This document shows, piece after piece, positions 24,339-35,946 of a stretch of 64,000 nt of DNA (position 1 is the first letter of the stretch; every line of letters begins with the position of its first letter). The notes under the pieces were generated by a model. The model searched no databases. It had not been told where the DNA came from and saw only the letters and a program-made list of their open reading frames with translations. A program made the position numbers and the translations under genes. The DNA is from Gnetum montanum (taxonomy: Eukaryota > Streptophyta > Gnetopsida > Gnetales > Gnetaceae): NCBI GenBank assembly GCA_015680685.1, contig MNCI01022611.1, positions 1,520,645 through 1,584,644 on the forward strand. Direction: 5' to 3'.

Positions 24339-25267
24339 TGATGAGCGACAAGGTACCCCTACATCCAACCATAATAATCACAAAGCATTCACACATGATC
24401 TAGTCGAATTCCATGGACTTCATCATTTCTAGTGCACTAGCCCTTTAGGAAGTAAATTTAGCCTTAAGGTCAATCATTGCCTTTCCAATTACACTTGTGA
24501 CATTTTTTGGTATGGTTAAGTGTGATTGAGGCATTCAAATTTTATTATTTTGATATTTTATATATTAGTTCTCAAATATGGATAAATGTAATTTGAATAA
24601 ATAATATAAAGTAACTAATTTACTAGAATTTAACTAATCCTAACATAAGTATCCATTCCCACTTTCTGTACAAGTTCTGAATGCATGTATTTGCTGTTGG
24701 GCAACCAAGCACTATGCTACTGGGCATACCAAGCAATAATGTTGTTAGGATTACCAAGCGAATATGTGTTACGCTCAAAGTAGTCATACTTATGTATTTA
24801 ATCTATCTAGCTTAATAACCTCATTAACTCAATTGCTAGAAAAAAATTGCAAAATAATTGAGAATAATTAACAAATAATTGAAAATATTGAATGCATAAA
24901 TAAAATAGCTAACCTATCCAAAGTGCTATAAGGTTTATCGGAAAGCTCATCTTTATTGCCGTACACACTGTCATGCTTAGGTACAACAATGCTCAAATAA
25001 AGATTTGTACACTTAATTACTCTTGTTGTGGGCAGTTAGGGAAAAAAATTCTAAATTTTAAATGGAAAAAAATGCAAGAGATTTGCTACTACTAAAATCT
25101 AGATTGTCATAAATGCTACTCGTAGGCGCATAGTTGTAGGTGACAGAGAGAAACTACATAAAAAATGTCTCATTGATGTAGGGCGAGATGCATTGATAAG
25201 CCTCATCGATGTGGTTGACTAAGTCGACGAGGCCTCATCAACATAGCTAACCAATGACGACTCATCA
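24339..25267 (-). repeat. 5' LTR of element B (929 bp)
   Basis: In plus orientation TGATGAGCGACAAGG to ACGACTCATCA. On the minus strand the first 150 bases (U3, 25267-25120) contain palindromes, including GATGAGGCCTCGTCGACTTA and CATCGATGAGGC. The TATA box seen in the 3' LTR has decayed here. Flanked on the right by the target duplication GGTAG (25268-25272). Confidence 0.92.
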
Positions 25268-25500
25268 GGTAGTAATTAATATTTGCCTAACTAATGTTTC
25301 AACTTAGTGTAGGAGTAGGAATAAGAGTAATAGAATATATTTAAGGATCTATCACAAGCTCCTTTGTTTGATTAAAAATAGGATTAAATCTCTAAGTTAG
25401 GTTTCTAGAAAGAACAGTCTCTTTGCTACCATGACCATATACACCTTTAGCACCTATTATTATTGGACATAATATTATGAAATAAGGAAATCAGTAAACC

Positions 25501-25515
25501 TACTCTTTGATACTA
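25501..25515 (-). promoter_or_regulatory. Probable primer binding site of element H (initiator-Met type)
   Basis: Minus strand TAGTATCAAAGAGTA lies three bases inside the LTR end TTACA. It resembles the TGGTATCAGAGC primer site for initiator tRNA-Met, with several changes. The leader between this site and gag is 25268-25500 plus 12236-12290, now split by element B. Confidence 0.6.
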
Positions 25516-25518
25516 GCT

Positions 25519-28060
25519 TGTAACAACCTTTTTCCTAACGTTAGATTAGAGAGTAGTATGTTGGGTATAGAATCCTTAACAAATTATTTACTATGTTTAA
25601 AGAAACTAAAATAAAAATGAGATTTTGTGATGAAAAGGAAATGAAAAGGATCTTATGATGAAGCCTTGATTGAAGAAAAGAAGAAACTAGAATAGTGAAA
25701 GAAAATAAATATAATTAATTAATCCAAAAATAATATATATATTGAAATTAAAATATTCTAAAAAGAGATAATAATGTGAATATAAAAATTTTAAACTCGT
25801 ATAAATATCAAACTTAATAATAAGGGTTCAACTATACAAAATTCATTAATCAAAACATGAAATATAGAGGAATAAAATTTGAATATTTTTGATAAATAGT
25901 CTCATACATGAATATCAAATAACATCTAAATATATAAAGACATAACATGAAATCTATAAATTAATGAAGTTAAAAAATATCTTTGTACTCAACCTAGCCC
26001 TTGTAACATATAAATAATAGATAGGAATTAAGATAAAACTAAGTCAGAAATCTTAGCACATTCTCTAGCCAAGTCAATGAATAGAATTCATGATGGCTAT
26101 GTGAGACAAGCTTGGTTTCTAAATAATGTTATTATGCAAAAGAAATTCATACATCAAAAGAACATAGTTATATTGATTTAATATCAAAGTCCAAATAACA
26201 CTAATCAAACTAAAACATCGCTATACAAATCAACTCACAAATACGAAGGGTAGCATGCCTCACATTTGGTTTCAAATATGTCAAAGCTATTATCTGTACT
26301 TGCTATTTTTTTGAAATTCCAGATTCCCATCATATGCATGGATTTATTTTTAGTTTCAATATATGAGAGATATAACCTATGACTCACCCTAATCATTCCA
26401 AACTATTGATACTAGATGCATCACATTGAACTTACCTCTAACATTTTGAAGGCATTAAATAAGAAGATCAATAAGTCATGAATCACTCTCTTATGTAGGA
26501 TGATGCCTAAAATGAAATCCATATTGATCCATAATAGTAAAGATTAAATATCAAACATCTCTAGGGAGCCCATATCCAAATTGTCACACAACTCAGTGCT
26601 AGCTTCATAAAACCAAACATTCAAAAAAAATTATAATTGGGAAAACAAAACATTAGTGATGAAGGGCACAAATGAAACATTAAAAAGTTTCAATAAATGA
26701 CTCAAGAAAACATCATAAAACTAATATAGTTTAGGTCATCTAATGGATTTTAACAAGAGAAAGAAGTATTAAATTAAGTTAAATTGAACATTAATAGCAT
26801 CAATAGAGAAGAAATAACTTAGAAAAAAATACTATGACCTCACCATGGCTTAATCATGACTCATGGTAACTTATCATGATGTAACCATAACTTGTGCTAT
26901 TCTTTGAATACCAAAAAAAAAAGAAACTAATAATAAAGCATTTGACCATGACCTAATCATGACTTGTGATAAACCATGACTTGACCATGACTTAGAGTGT
27001 ACAAGGGATACTAGACCAAGACCTTACCATGAATTGTGGTGGACTAAGCACATCCTCATGACTACTTATGGTGGATAGGAAGATCACCAAATAAGGAAAA
27101 ATAGAAAGATCAATAAGAAGATACATACTATGACTTGTTAGAGATGATTTAACCATGAATCGTGGTATTATAGGTTTAATAATAGAGGCTAGTAATGATC
27201 TAAGAAAATTAGGAATGAACCATAACTTCACCATAACCTCATCATATGTTATGATTTTTGACCATGACCTAACCATGAATTAGGGTCAGAGATGGAACCT
27301 ATAACATGATCCATGGTCAAATTTTGGTTTTATATAGAGATCATAAAATTGAAAAGAGTATATGATATGATTAAATAATTTGCAATAGATACAGAGAACT
27401 AGGGATAAGGAGAACAAGATTCAAAAAGGTAAAAAGACTACTCAACCTAAGAAAAAAAAATAGAGAAATGACCTATGAACCACAAGGAGGTAAAACTCTT
27501 AGAAAATCTTCACAAAATTGAATAACACTATGAAGTAAACCCTAATCCTCTTCAAATGGTCAATACAAGTAACACTAAGTGCAAAATAGCTTCATAAATA
27601 CTAAAAATAAAGATAATTGAGTAAAATCCATAAACTAAAAATTGTTGATGGGTATTGTCATAAAATCCTTGATTAAAATCAATGAATAATAGTGATAATT
27701 AAAATACCTAAATTAGTAAATTAAATTATAAAAGTGGTCATATCTAACTAATTAAAATAATACTCATAATTTTCAAACAATTTGGATAGATGTATGAAAA
27801 AATTAATAAATTAATATCCATGCCATGCTAATGTCTACAATACCCTACAGATTTAAATAAACAAAAGAGAGATTAAGATTAGTCACATGGAAGTAAGTAG
27901 AAAATTCACAAAATTCACAAACTTAGCTATAGATCATATGCTTCTCATGAACCCAACTAGAAACAACTCCTTGAACCCTCACAAGCTCTAAATCTAGTAC
28001 ACCTTTTCTTCCTGCATGTATTTGTCAAGGTGCTTCGATAGAGAGTTGTGGGGTTCTTAT
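25519..28060 (-). repeat. 5' LTR of element H (right end uncertain)
   Basis: In plus orientation it begins TGTAACAACC, a start often seen in Del/Tekay-type LTRs. The next 2.5 kb has no coding potential and contains the CATGACC repeats at 26825-27320, so a long LTR is likely. I could not find the other LTR to fix the end; 28060 marks only where the character of the sequence changes before the LINE. Several minus-strand readings inside (for example 27276-26992) are translations of the repeats. Confidence 0.45.
26825..27320. repeat. Irregular CATGACC/ATGACTTG repeat cluster
   Basis: Short units such as ACCATGACTTGACCATGACTT (read from 26966) and variants (CCATGACCTAACCATGAATT near 27261) recur about 15 times at irregular spacing within 500 bases. 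CATG and the GTCATGGTCA family make many of them partly palindromic. They lie within the probable LTR of element H, where such repeats would be enhancer-like modules of U3. Confidence 0.6.
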
Positions 28061-28204
28061 TGAAAATATTATAAAATTTAAGTATAGTAAAACAAGCGAA
28101 TTATCTAAAACTGACACTTAAAAAAGTTTGTATCCTAAGGCCAAGTGGAAAGTAAAGTATTCCATTTTAAGTAGTTTGAACAAGTACAATATGTTAGGTT
28201 TCAA

Positions 28205-30490
28205 TGGAAGGATTTATGATTTCTCGAGAAGAATGGAATAACATGGTTGAAAATTTGAACTTCATAGCATCTTAGATTGTACAACTAGAATCCATGGTTG
28301 AAGCCATGGTCCAAAAGGTAAAAACCATTCCAACTTCTATAGAGTTGAAAGATTCATTATTAAAGAATTTAGCAACTCAAGTTTAAACATATATAAATAT
28401 TATGTAATCAAAGTTAGATTCTCTTAAATCAAAATGATAAGTACTCACTTAGGCTTAGAAGTAGTTACCAAGAAAATGCATGAAGATGAAAAATATGACA
28501 AAATTCAAAATCTTTAAATTTTGGGAATTCCTAAAGAATAAAGTGAGGATCTTTTGCAAGTCATGAATAAATGCACATTTCTTATATCCTAATAATTAGT
28601 AAAAATAGACTTATTCCTAAGGGGGATAACTCTTGGTAGATTTTTCTTAATTTTGCTTATTGACATGGAAGAGATAAGGATTGGAATCATAAAAGTATGT
28701 TCAAAGGATCGAACCTTTAGAATAATCAAGACTTGATCAAAAAAGAGTATATAGAAAAATATGGAAAATGAAAAAAAGTTAAATAAGGTCATGTTCAAGG
28801 TAAAATTCATTACTTGAACTATAAATATGTTATAGTAATAAAAGATAATGAAAATCTGCCAAAGTAGGGATTTTCTTCTCTTACACATGATTTCCTTAGT
28901 GTTAAAGGTTCATTAGGTAATAAAGTTTCTTCTTTAGATGCTAGTTATTTATTTAGGATATTTGATTTGTTTATTTTCATTGAAACTTAAGAAGAAGAAA
29001 AGTTTTCAATTATATCTATTCTAGGCTTTCATATCATTTTTGTTAGAAATAAGCATTCCATGATTAAGGGTAGACATTTTGGAGGTATTTCTTGTTTAAT
29101 TAAAGAGTCTAGAGATCATTTCATTAAGGTGCATACAATTGATGATAATAAATAATATTTATGAACTTAATTTCAAGGCATTTTAAAGGATTTTATATTG
29201 CTTTTAGTTATTTTTCTCTAAGGAATTCTTCTATGTACAATTTTCCTAATCTTTCATAAAGCATCCTTTTTAGTACTTGGTCCAATATGTTGTAGAATTC
29301 TCTAGGGTTGGTAAAATTATTCTCTATGGGGATTTTAATGCTCATGTTAGAAAAATTTAGATTCAAAGGATTATCTGGAAAAGCTCAGTTGTGGATCATA
29401 GTAAAACTTAGAGGAATATTCATTTCATAGAGTTGGTCGTCCCTTTAGTTTCTTAATTCTTGATAGCATCAACAAATTTGCTTCATTCTCTCATTTCACC
29501 TTTACTAGGAAATAAGGTAACTCTTGCATTGATCTTATCTTGTCTAGTCATGATAATATAGATGGAGTGAAAAAATTTCAAAGGGGACTCATAGAATCCC
29601 CTCATCATTACGTAAAATTCACTATTATTCCTTCAATCTGTCATAGTTGTTACAAGAAATGCAAAACTTATCATTTCAAAAAAGACATTTATTAATATTT
29701 TGAAATAATATTAACTAATATTTTGGTTAACATGATAATGAGGTATATTTGACTAATGTTCTTTTGTCTATAATTGCTTAGGTATATAATAAGAAGAGGC
29801 CTGATTGTCAAAACCTTGGTTTGATGTGGATTATTTGATAGCTTATAAAGATGTTATGTCTCCACATTTTGATGTTTTAATTATAAAGAATTATAGAAAG
29901 ATTATTTATTTTAAATAAATGAAGTTCATTAAATAATAGTAGGAAAGAATGGTTCATGAGCTACACTAAAATCCAAAGAGCTTTTGAAATTTATTTCAAG
30001 AAAGATAGCAATATGGTTGGAATTTTTCCTTATCTACTATTCAAACTTTATTTAATGAAATTTTAATCAAGAGGTTCCTTTAAATATGCAAGATAACTCT
30101 AGTATTATTAAGTTATTTGTTGATAAAATTTCTACAAGCATTCCACAAAAGGCCCTAATCTTAATGGATTATATGTAGAGCTTCTTAAATGAGTTAGTCC
30201 ATTGGTATGAAAATTAGCTTGCAATCTTCTTAATAAAGGGCTTTAGAATGATTTTGGTCACTCTTGATATTCAAGTAGAGCATTATTAATTTTCAAAAAA
30301 GGAGATAGAATAGATCTTAATAATTACTAGTTTATTGTAATCAATTCAATTTTCACTTAGCATTTGAGCACTATTTTGTTGAATAAAATTATTTTATTGG
30401 TAGAAATACAAGCTCTTCATGCTTATTCATAAGAAGGATTTAGGAGAAATCATTATACTATAAACCATCTAATAACTTTGCATGGGTAGG
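28205..30490 (+). pseudogene. LINE (non-LTR retrotransposon) fragment with ORF1, endonuclease and partial RT
   Basis: The plus strand reads MEGFMISREEWNNMVENLNF from about 28207, a coiled-coil ORF1-like start. An endonuclease-like region (about 28960-29400) includes GGISCLIKESRDHFIKV near 29080 and KIILYGDFNAHV near 29312-29348, the conserved GDFNAH active-site block of AP-type endonucleases. An RT N-terminal part (30150-30485) includes ALLIFKKGDRIDLNNY and EGFRRNHYTINHLITLH. Stops and frameshifts are frequent. The RT stops before the catalytic FADD block; after about 30490 a different, LTR-like sequence begins, so the 3' half was lost or displaced by insertion. Confidence 0.72.
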
Positions 30491-31560
30491 GACACCTTTT
30501 TCAATCCACTTGTTCTTTACTATATTTGAGTTTATAGGTTTTAGGCTTAAAGAAGATATCTTGGAAGGAAAAAAGACATCTTGAATAAGGCCTAAGTTTG
30601 ATAGAAGACGTCTTGAAGTCAAAGGAGATGTCTTGCTATTTTTGTTGATGTTTTAGGAAAGATTTCTTAGCCTAGGTAAAGATGTCTTGGGAAAGACGTC
30701 TTGGCCTAAAAGAAGACACCTTTCCAAACTAGAAGACATCTCAGGTAAGTCATCTTGCCAATGAAGGAGACATCTTGGCCTTAGAGGAGACATATCTCAA
30801 GGATAAAATACATCTTCCCCAAGAGTTGGGTTGTCATAGAAGATGTCTTTTCAAGGTCAAAGATGACCTATACAGTTGGGAAAACATCCAAAAACACTTG
30901 TTTTGATTCAAAAAATAGCTAGGGTATGTTAAAATAGAATGGAAATAGCTAAGGAGAAGGTGAGAAGACTTGGAAAATAATTAAAGAACCTCAAGTGAGT
31001 TGAGCAAAAGGTTTCTTGGTTTCTAATCTTCATGCTTTTCATAAATATTGTTATGATTTCCAATGGCTAGAGGGATGGAAATGAGAGAAAGTGAGTTATG
31101 AGATGAGACTGGGTAAGATGTGGAAGAGCACATTGAGTGAGTACATAGAGGTTGTGACTTCAAGGTTAATTTTGTAGACCTATATGTTTAAGTTTTACTT
31201 GTATGTTGAGATCTCATTTTTGGGTTGTGGGAGAATCTATTCATTGGTTATGTATTGCATTAAGAATAGCCATTATGTTGTTGTAGAGCTTCATGATCTA
31301 CAATATCATTTGAGTGTGAAAGGTTTTGGATGTTGTGTGCATTGAGAACCTTATTATAGAAAGGTTTTTATTATATTTGAAATATTTTAATTCCAATCAC
31401 TAGAAATAAAGTAAGAAACATTATATTAAATTCATTGTATACATGACCTCACTATATTATTGTAAAAAATTAATATTCTAAATTCTTATGTTTGGAATTT
31501 GCAATTATGATATATAACTATATTTATCTTTATATACCAAGTAGGTTTACAAATTCACTC
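30491..31560. repeat. LTR-like region with palindrome-rich 5' part
   Basis: No ORF. The first 370 bases carry the AAGACGTCTT array described separately; the rest is AT-rich. Element G (copia-like) also has AGACGTCT-type palindromes in its LTR, so I suspect that this is the LTR of a related copia element inserted into the LINE. I found no second copy, no primer site and no target duplication, so orientation and ends are unknown. Confidence 0.35.
30551..30860. repeat. Array of about 12 AAGACGTCTT palindromes
   Basis: The 10-bp palindrome AAGACGTCTT, often followed by GG, occurs intact near 30605 and 30694 and in CpG-decayed forms (AAGATGTCTT, AAGACATCTT, AAGATATCTT) near 30553, 30573, 30627, 30679, 30732, 30768 and 30840. 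Spacing is irregular, 15-50 bases. ACGT cores are bound by plant bZIP factors, so an enhancer array is plausible. Confidence 0.7.
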
Positions 31561-32559
31561 TACAAAATATAGGATCCTTTATTACATTTTAATAAACTTG
31601 AACCCTAGCCTTATATACAATTGATTATGGTTTTATTGAATGGAATATTCCACTATGCTAATTAACACTTTTTTTATAAAACATATCCATTAAAATAATA
31701 AAATAAATCACTAAAAATAACATTATTAAATAAGTATATCCACAAGGTAGTTCAGCCATGAAAGAGGATACTTTAACAATAACATAGAGTAACAAAAAGA
31801 AGGAGCTAACCATATTATCAAGCTTGCATTAGGTAGAAGAGGAGACATAAGGTAAAATGGCAGTATAGTCAGTGATCAATTAAGTTTGATTACCCACAAT
31901 GCAATTAGGTAGCATGCAAGAGGATACTTTTTTATTCATGAAAAATAAGAAGGAGGAGAGCTATCCATATAATTGAGCTTGCTTATATTAGGTTGAAGAT
32001 AAGATAAAAGGAAAAATGGTAGTCTAGTTGGTAAACAATTAATTTTCTCAAATAATAATTCTAAACCCTCCAAAAAATGATCCATTCAACACATAAGTTC
32101 CTAATCAATGTCATATGCAAAGGGAAGGCTATTTTAACCATTTGTTCATATCCTATTGTGTTAAAGAACCATCTTCATTGAATAGAATACTAATTACTCC
32201 TATTAATGAGATAGCACACGATGGAGGTGCATATGTAAACTATTATTTACTTAGGTTTTAGGACATTGTTATAAACATATGGACAAGGTTAAAATAAGCT
32301 CATTTGATCTAATGCCTATAGGTCCTTTGGAAATAATAAAATAAATTATAAAATATAACATTATTAAATAATTATATAACTATATTCGATCTTACAAATT
32401 ATCCAATGGTAATCAATAGAACATAAATAAAGTTAACAATGTGATCATTCAAAATGACCTTATAACGTAATATATTCTATATCATAAAAAAATCATTGAA
32501 TAATATTTATAAGTAATTCATTGGAACTTAATAACTCCTAAATGCTGAATTCATCACTA
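31561..32559. other. AT-rich non-coding stretch with a tandem duplication
   Basis: No supported gene. A segment of about 160 bases starting GTAG at 31747 is repeated in tandem from 31909 to about 32052, with diverged copies sharing GAGGATACTT and a block near AAAATGGCAGT/AAAATGGTAGT. A second similarity joins 31699-31740 with 32337-32378 (an AACATTATTAAATAA block). These look like remnants of a longer AT-rich repeat. Confidence 0.55.
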
Positions 32560-33072
32560 ATAGGATTTACAATTGATGGCAGTAATTTCCTAAATAGGTA
32601 ATCATCTTTATCATCATCCGGATCATATTAGATGGCTAAATAAAGTTTCCTTTATCCTCATAAGGAATTTTATAACATGTGTTACCAATGATCGAAACAT
32701 CCTCTCATCCATATTGATTTCCATATGTCTTGAAAAAGCATTGCAAAGGCTATTGAAAAATTGGAACCATAATCCCCTTGTGATAAATTTTTTGGCATTG
32801 TGTCAAACACCAATAAAGTAAGGTTTGGCATCAACATCCTTGATGAGGTAATTTGTTATTATTTCTACATTGGCTAATTGTGCTAAAGATCAAAATGTAT
32901 ATTCAATTGCTTCCCTCTTCAATTGGGTGAGAAACTCATGCACACTAGGTTGAATATGGTAATACTTTCTTCCAAGCATAACATCATATTTTCTTTTGTA
33001 ATTCTTTAGTTCATTTGAATTTGAAAAATGTATATCCTTAAAAGGTACCTTGTTTTGATATAGTATAACCAC
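32560..33072 (-). pseudogene. Possible FCP1-like (CTD phosphatase/HAD) gene fragment
   Basis: The frame 33072-32890 reads MVILYQNKVPFKD (resembling the HAD start 'VVLDLNG') and then YYHIQPSVHEFLTQLKREAI, resembling the 'RPGVHEFL' block of FCP1-homology domains. Reading on through a TGA (where a Trp would be expected before SLAQLANVEII), the minus strand continues KPYFIGV, and near 32620-32570 DDDKDDYLFRKLLPSIV, which resembles the 'DD.YL..LLPFL' end of that domain. A frameshift and stops intervene. The catalytic Asp of motif I appears as Tyr. The match is from memory of the family and rests on short blocks. LTR element F starts 37 bases to the right and may have split the locus. Confidence 0.4.
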
Positions 33073-33108
33073 TTTTCTTCTTTCTATTTAAAACTTTATA
33101 TCTACAAG

Positions 33109-33681
33109 TGTAATGTTCCTATTCCCAAATGTTGTTGCTACATAACCAAGATGGTGCCTCTTCATAACAAGTGTTATCATTATCATAACAAGACTCAAAA
33201 GGAGAGTTGTAATTGAGATCCAAAAGGGCATGTTGTAATAACAAACGTGTCTCTTGAGATGATCTTTTGGGGGTTTGACCTTAGGTATTTATACCTAGGC
33301 ATAAAGGTCATATTAGCATTGAGTTACAGAGTTAGCAAAGACAAGTAACAAGTGCTGGCTGAAGTAGGATAGGACGAGGATAGGCCATTTCTTCTAGTTA
33401 ATTGTTGACCTAACCATGGTGGTAGTGATGGATTTCCTCTAATGGATAGATGCCAAAAGAAAAAAACCCAAGGAAAACTCTTAGAGCATGATCCAGATAC
33501 ACTATTGTGCATTAACAAAGCATTCTTCTCTTTTTTCTTCTACATTTTTTCTATTATTTTCTTTATGCTTAATGTTGAATTTTACACATATTTGATGTTT
33601 GCTATGTTATTTGATTATGTATAATTTCTAATAAAAACTATAGTTGATTTTTTCCATGACATCCAAGAATGGAATGCCACA
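33109..33681 (+). repeat. 5' LTR of element F (573 bp)
   Basis: It begins TGTAATGTTCC and ends GGAATGCCACA. It aligns along its length with both E LTRs in inverted orientation; shared blocks include TTTTGGGGGTTTGACC (near 33268) and GGTGGTAGTG (near 33419). Length agrees with the E LTRs (569 and 575). The five bases before it are ACAAG, the predicted target duplication. A TATA-like element is TATTTATACC (33286-33295). The readings at 33324-33518 and 33442-33624 are chance frames across this LTR. Confidence 0.82.
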
Positions 33682-33683
33682 TT

Positions 33684-33695
33684 TGGTATCAAAGA
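33684..33695 (+). promoter_or_regulatory. Primer binding site of element F
   Basis: TGGTATCAAAGA, two bases after the LTR, matches the initiator tRNA-Met primer site TGGTATCAGAGC with two changes. E has the same site in the same place. Confidence 0.8.
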
Positions 33696-34845
33696 ATACC
33701 ATGATCCAAGGGCCATTTAGAACTATGAACCAACTACAACCTAATGATAGACCATGGTGCCATAACCGAGGGAGAGTCATGGACAACCATTAGATGTACC
33801 ATATGTCAAAGATGATCCAAAAGATACACTTTCATTTATTTTCATGAATAATGGATTAGACATCTACAAGAGATATTGAACCACCAATTAACAAGATTCT
33901 TTTATGGATATCATTAACCAAGGCCTCACCAAGATTCATCAAGTGTAAGAGACATTAGTAAGATATAGATACATGGGTCTAGGTAATTCTTACCTATCTT
34001 GTAATGATTATAAAAATGTTAGTTAATTAAGGTTATTTTAAGTTCCCCCTAGGTTAGCAACCATGAACTAAGTTAAATATTGTCTCATTTTGAACTTATT
34101 ATTTTTGGGCTTTGGACTTTAATAATTTTTGGTGAGCTCTCCATAATCTAAAATCCATTTTTTAGAAATATCTTAATACCTTTGAGATCCAATAAATTGT
34201 CATACATGTGATAAGTCAATGTGTGCATTGATTCAGGACCTCTAGCAAGGATGAACACATGGAACTTGTTGTTGACTATGGAACCCTAACCAATTATGAT
34301 ATTTGAAAACATTACTTGGAATAAGAATTATTCAATAAAATAAGCTATTTGAATACTTTTAAAAATATTTGATCTTAAGTTATAGGTGTAGTAGCTATTA
34401 GAAATTTATTATAAATCACTTCTTCAATAACCTTGATTTTCCCTAATATTAAAAAAATCATAAACATATAAAATTAATAATAAATTTATTTAATTATTAT
34501 TAAATGCACCATGCAATATTACCCAATAAATTATTTAATGTTTGTTGAAATAGAAATAGTTTGAGTTACGATTCAAAGTGAAAAGAATCCTGGGTTAAAC
34601 TTTCTCAAGGTTACATTGTTTGCTTTCTATTTTGGGGTTAAGAAAAAAAAATTGCATAAGAAATGCTATCTCTTCTAAAAGGATTTTTAACTTATTATGA
34701 ATCACATTTCCTCGTATTGAATTGCAATTATCAATTATAATGAATAGAATCGTGTTCCTTGATGTTAGTCATGTTCTCTTATGCAAATTGTATATCGTGT
34801 TTATCTAAACACATAGCTATAAATCTATAGTTGCAACATAGATTG
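33696..34845 (+). other. Leader of element F
   Basis: Non-coding. The first 350 bases match E's leader (59140 down to about 58830, inverted); for example the block around 33795-33812 (TAGATGTACCATATGTC) corresponds to 59044-59028. Beyond 34050 the match fades. No gag start was found. Confidence 0.65.
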
Positions 34846-35929
34846 TGTGGATCTAGAACTTAGAAGGGGGGGTTGAATAATATCCTCAATTGAAACTGTA
34901 CCTATCCAAAAAAAGCACCAAATTTTATGTCATTTTCCAACTTGGGTACTTCCACACTTGGAGGGTAGAATCTATGCATACCTCTGAACTTTGTTTCTCA
35001 ATAAAATGTGGTTTGTAGGGCATCATATCCTATATAAGCTTTGAGCTCCACACTGGAGTTTTTTATCATTGCAAAAACATTCAAGTTTACAAGGTCCCAA
35101 CAAGCTAATAATGTGGTTTCAAGGATCCTACAACCTTTACAAAATTGAGCTCCACTCCAGAGTGTTTTAATGCTACAAAACCATTCAACCCTGCAATGTT
35201 CCAACAAGCTCAATGTGGATACCTTCTTACAAGAAGCACATCAACCTTGTAGGGCTACAAGAAAAGAAAAAAGACACAAGGAAACAATGTAACTAAATTT
35301 ACAAGTCCTTGTTGTTGAAGCTTAAGACAACATATAACCAAGGAAATGATGTTACAATGAAGAACAAGAATACAATAGCATGGATAAGATAATGATTGAT
35401 CTGATGTGAAAAATGCTTGCAAAATTTCTAAGAATTTGGTATCTTATTATAGCCTTGAATTTTCCAAAAAATCCTCAGAATTCATGCAACAACTACCTAA
35501 TAGCTACTGTAGATGTCTTCTTCAAAGTTGGGACATCTACCTAAGATTGGCTTTAATTTAGAAGAGACATCTCACTAGAAATTGGGACGTCTTCTATGGG
35601 ATGTCTCTTAGGAGACATCTTCTATGGTATAGAGATGTCTATTATTTCTAGAATATGTCTTCTCAAATTTTGCATTCAATCTTCTAAGGCTTCTTCCCAT
35701 CACTTTACCTTCTTTCTAGTCCTTGGAGCATCTAGATTTGGTTTGGATCTTTTGTTTTTATCCATGCTCTCATCTTGGCCTATGTAATCTTTACTTTGTC
35801 TTCTCATTTTTTTCTCTTGAGTCCTCAGTTCTCATGTGGAGTTCTTGTTCATGTCCTACAAACAGATCATCCATAAAAAAAATTCTATGCTCTCCATTTT
35901 TCTTAAGGTTTTGACATACTAAAAGCTCA
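34846..35929 (-). repeat. 3' LTR of element G
   Basis: Aligns with 39336-40402 along its whole length, for example TTGGTATCTTATTATAGCCTT near 35438 with the same block near 39910. On the minus strand it starts TGAGCTTTTAG. Near 35515-35650 it holds a cluster of AGACGTCC/AGACATCT/AGATGTCT motifs, the same palindrome type as at 30551-30860. Its start at 34846 is approximate. Plus-strand readings at 35596-35914 are shadows. Confidence 0.82.
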
Positions 35930-35946
35930 AAAATCTCCTCCTTTTT
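35930..35946 (-). promoter_or_regulatory. Polypurine tract of element G
   Basis: Minus strand AAAAAGGAGGAGATTTT immediately precedes the 3' LTR start TGAGC. This fixes the orientation of G and the inner LTR border. Confidence 0.7.

Larger units (their letters stand above)
12291..25267 (-). mobile_element. Element B: complete Athila-like Ty3/gypsy retrotransposon (about 13 kb)
   Basis: Both LTRs are present, in plus coordinates 12291-13197 (the 3' LTR) and 24339-25267 (the 5' LTR), flanked by a perfect 5-bp target duplication GGTAG. Inside, read leftward from the right end, are the tRNA-Asp-type primer site, gag, protease, RT, RNase H, integrase, a long spacer and a large additional ORF before the polypurine tract. 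At nearly 13 kb it fits the size of Athila elements, and RNase H-integrase linker sequence (IWFNCILTYLL...) matches that lineage. The LTRs differ at very roughly one base in six over their first 200 bases by eye, so the insertion is old. B sits inside the gag leader of element H. Confidence 0.93.
8640..28060 (-). mobile_element. Element H: Del/Tekay-like Ty3/gypsy element, split by element B
   Basis: H is read from right to left: long LTR starting (in plus coordinates) TGTAACAACC at 25519, primer site, leader (25268-25500), then element B as an insertion, then gag (12235 downwards), protease, RT, RNase H and integrase to about 8640. The GGTAG on both sides of B (12286-12290 and 25268-25272) proves that the two parts of H were once continuous. 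The Del/Tekay call rests on the gag form, the HHCC integrase sequence and the RT-thumb sequence. The 3' LTR was not found; H breaks off within the integrase core near 8640. The right-hand limit of the LTR near 28060 is a guess. Confidence 0.7.

Noticed and set aside
1-25267. A and B as terminal inverted repeats of one giant DNA transposon
   Set aside because: B has its own LTR pair and target duplication GGTAG, and A has its own LTR; they are two retroelement insertions in opposite orientation.
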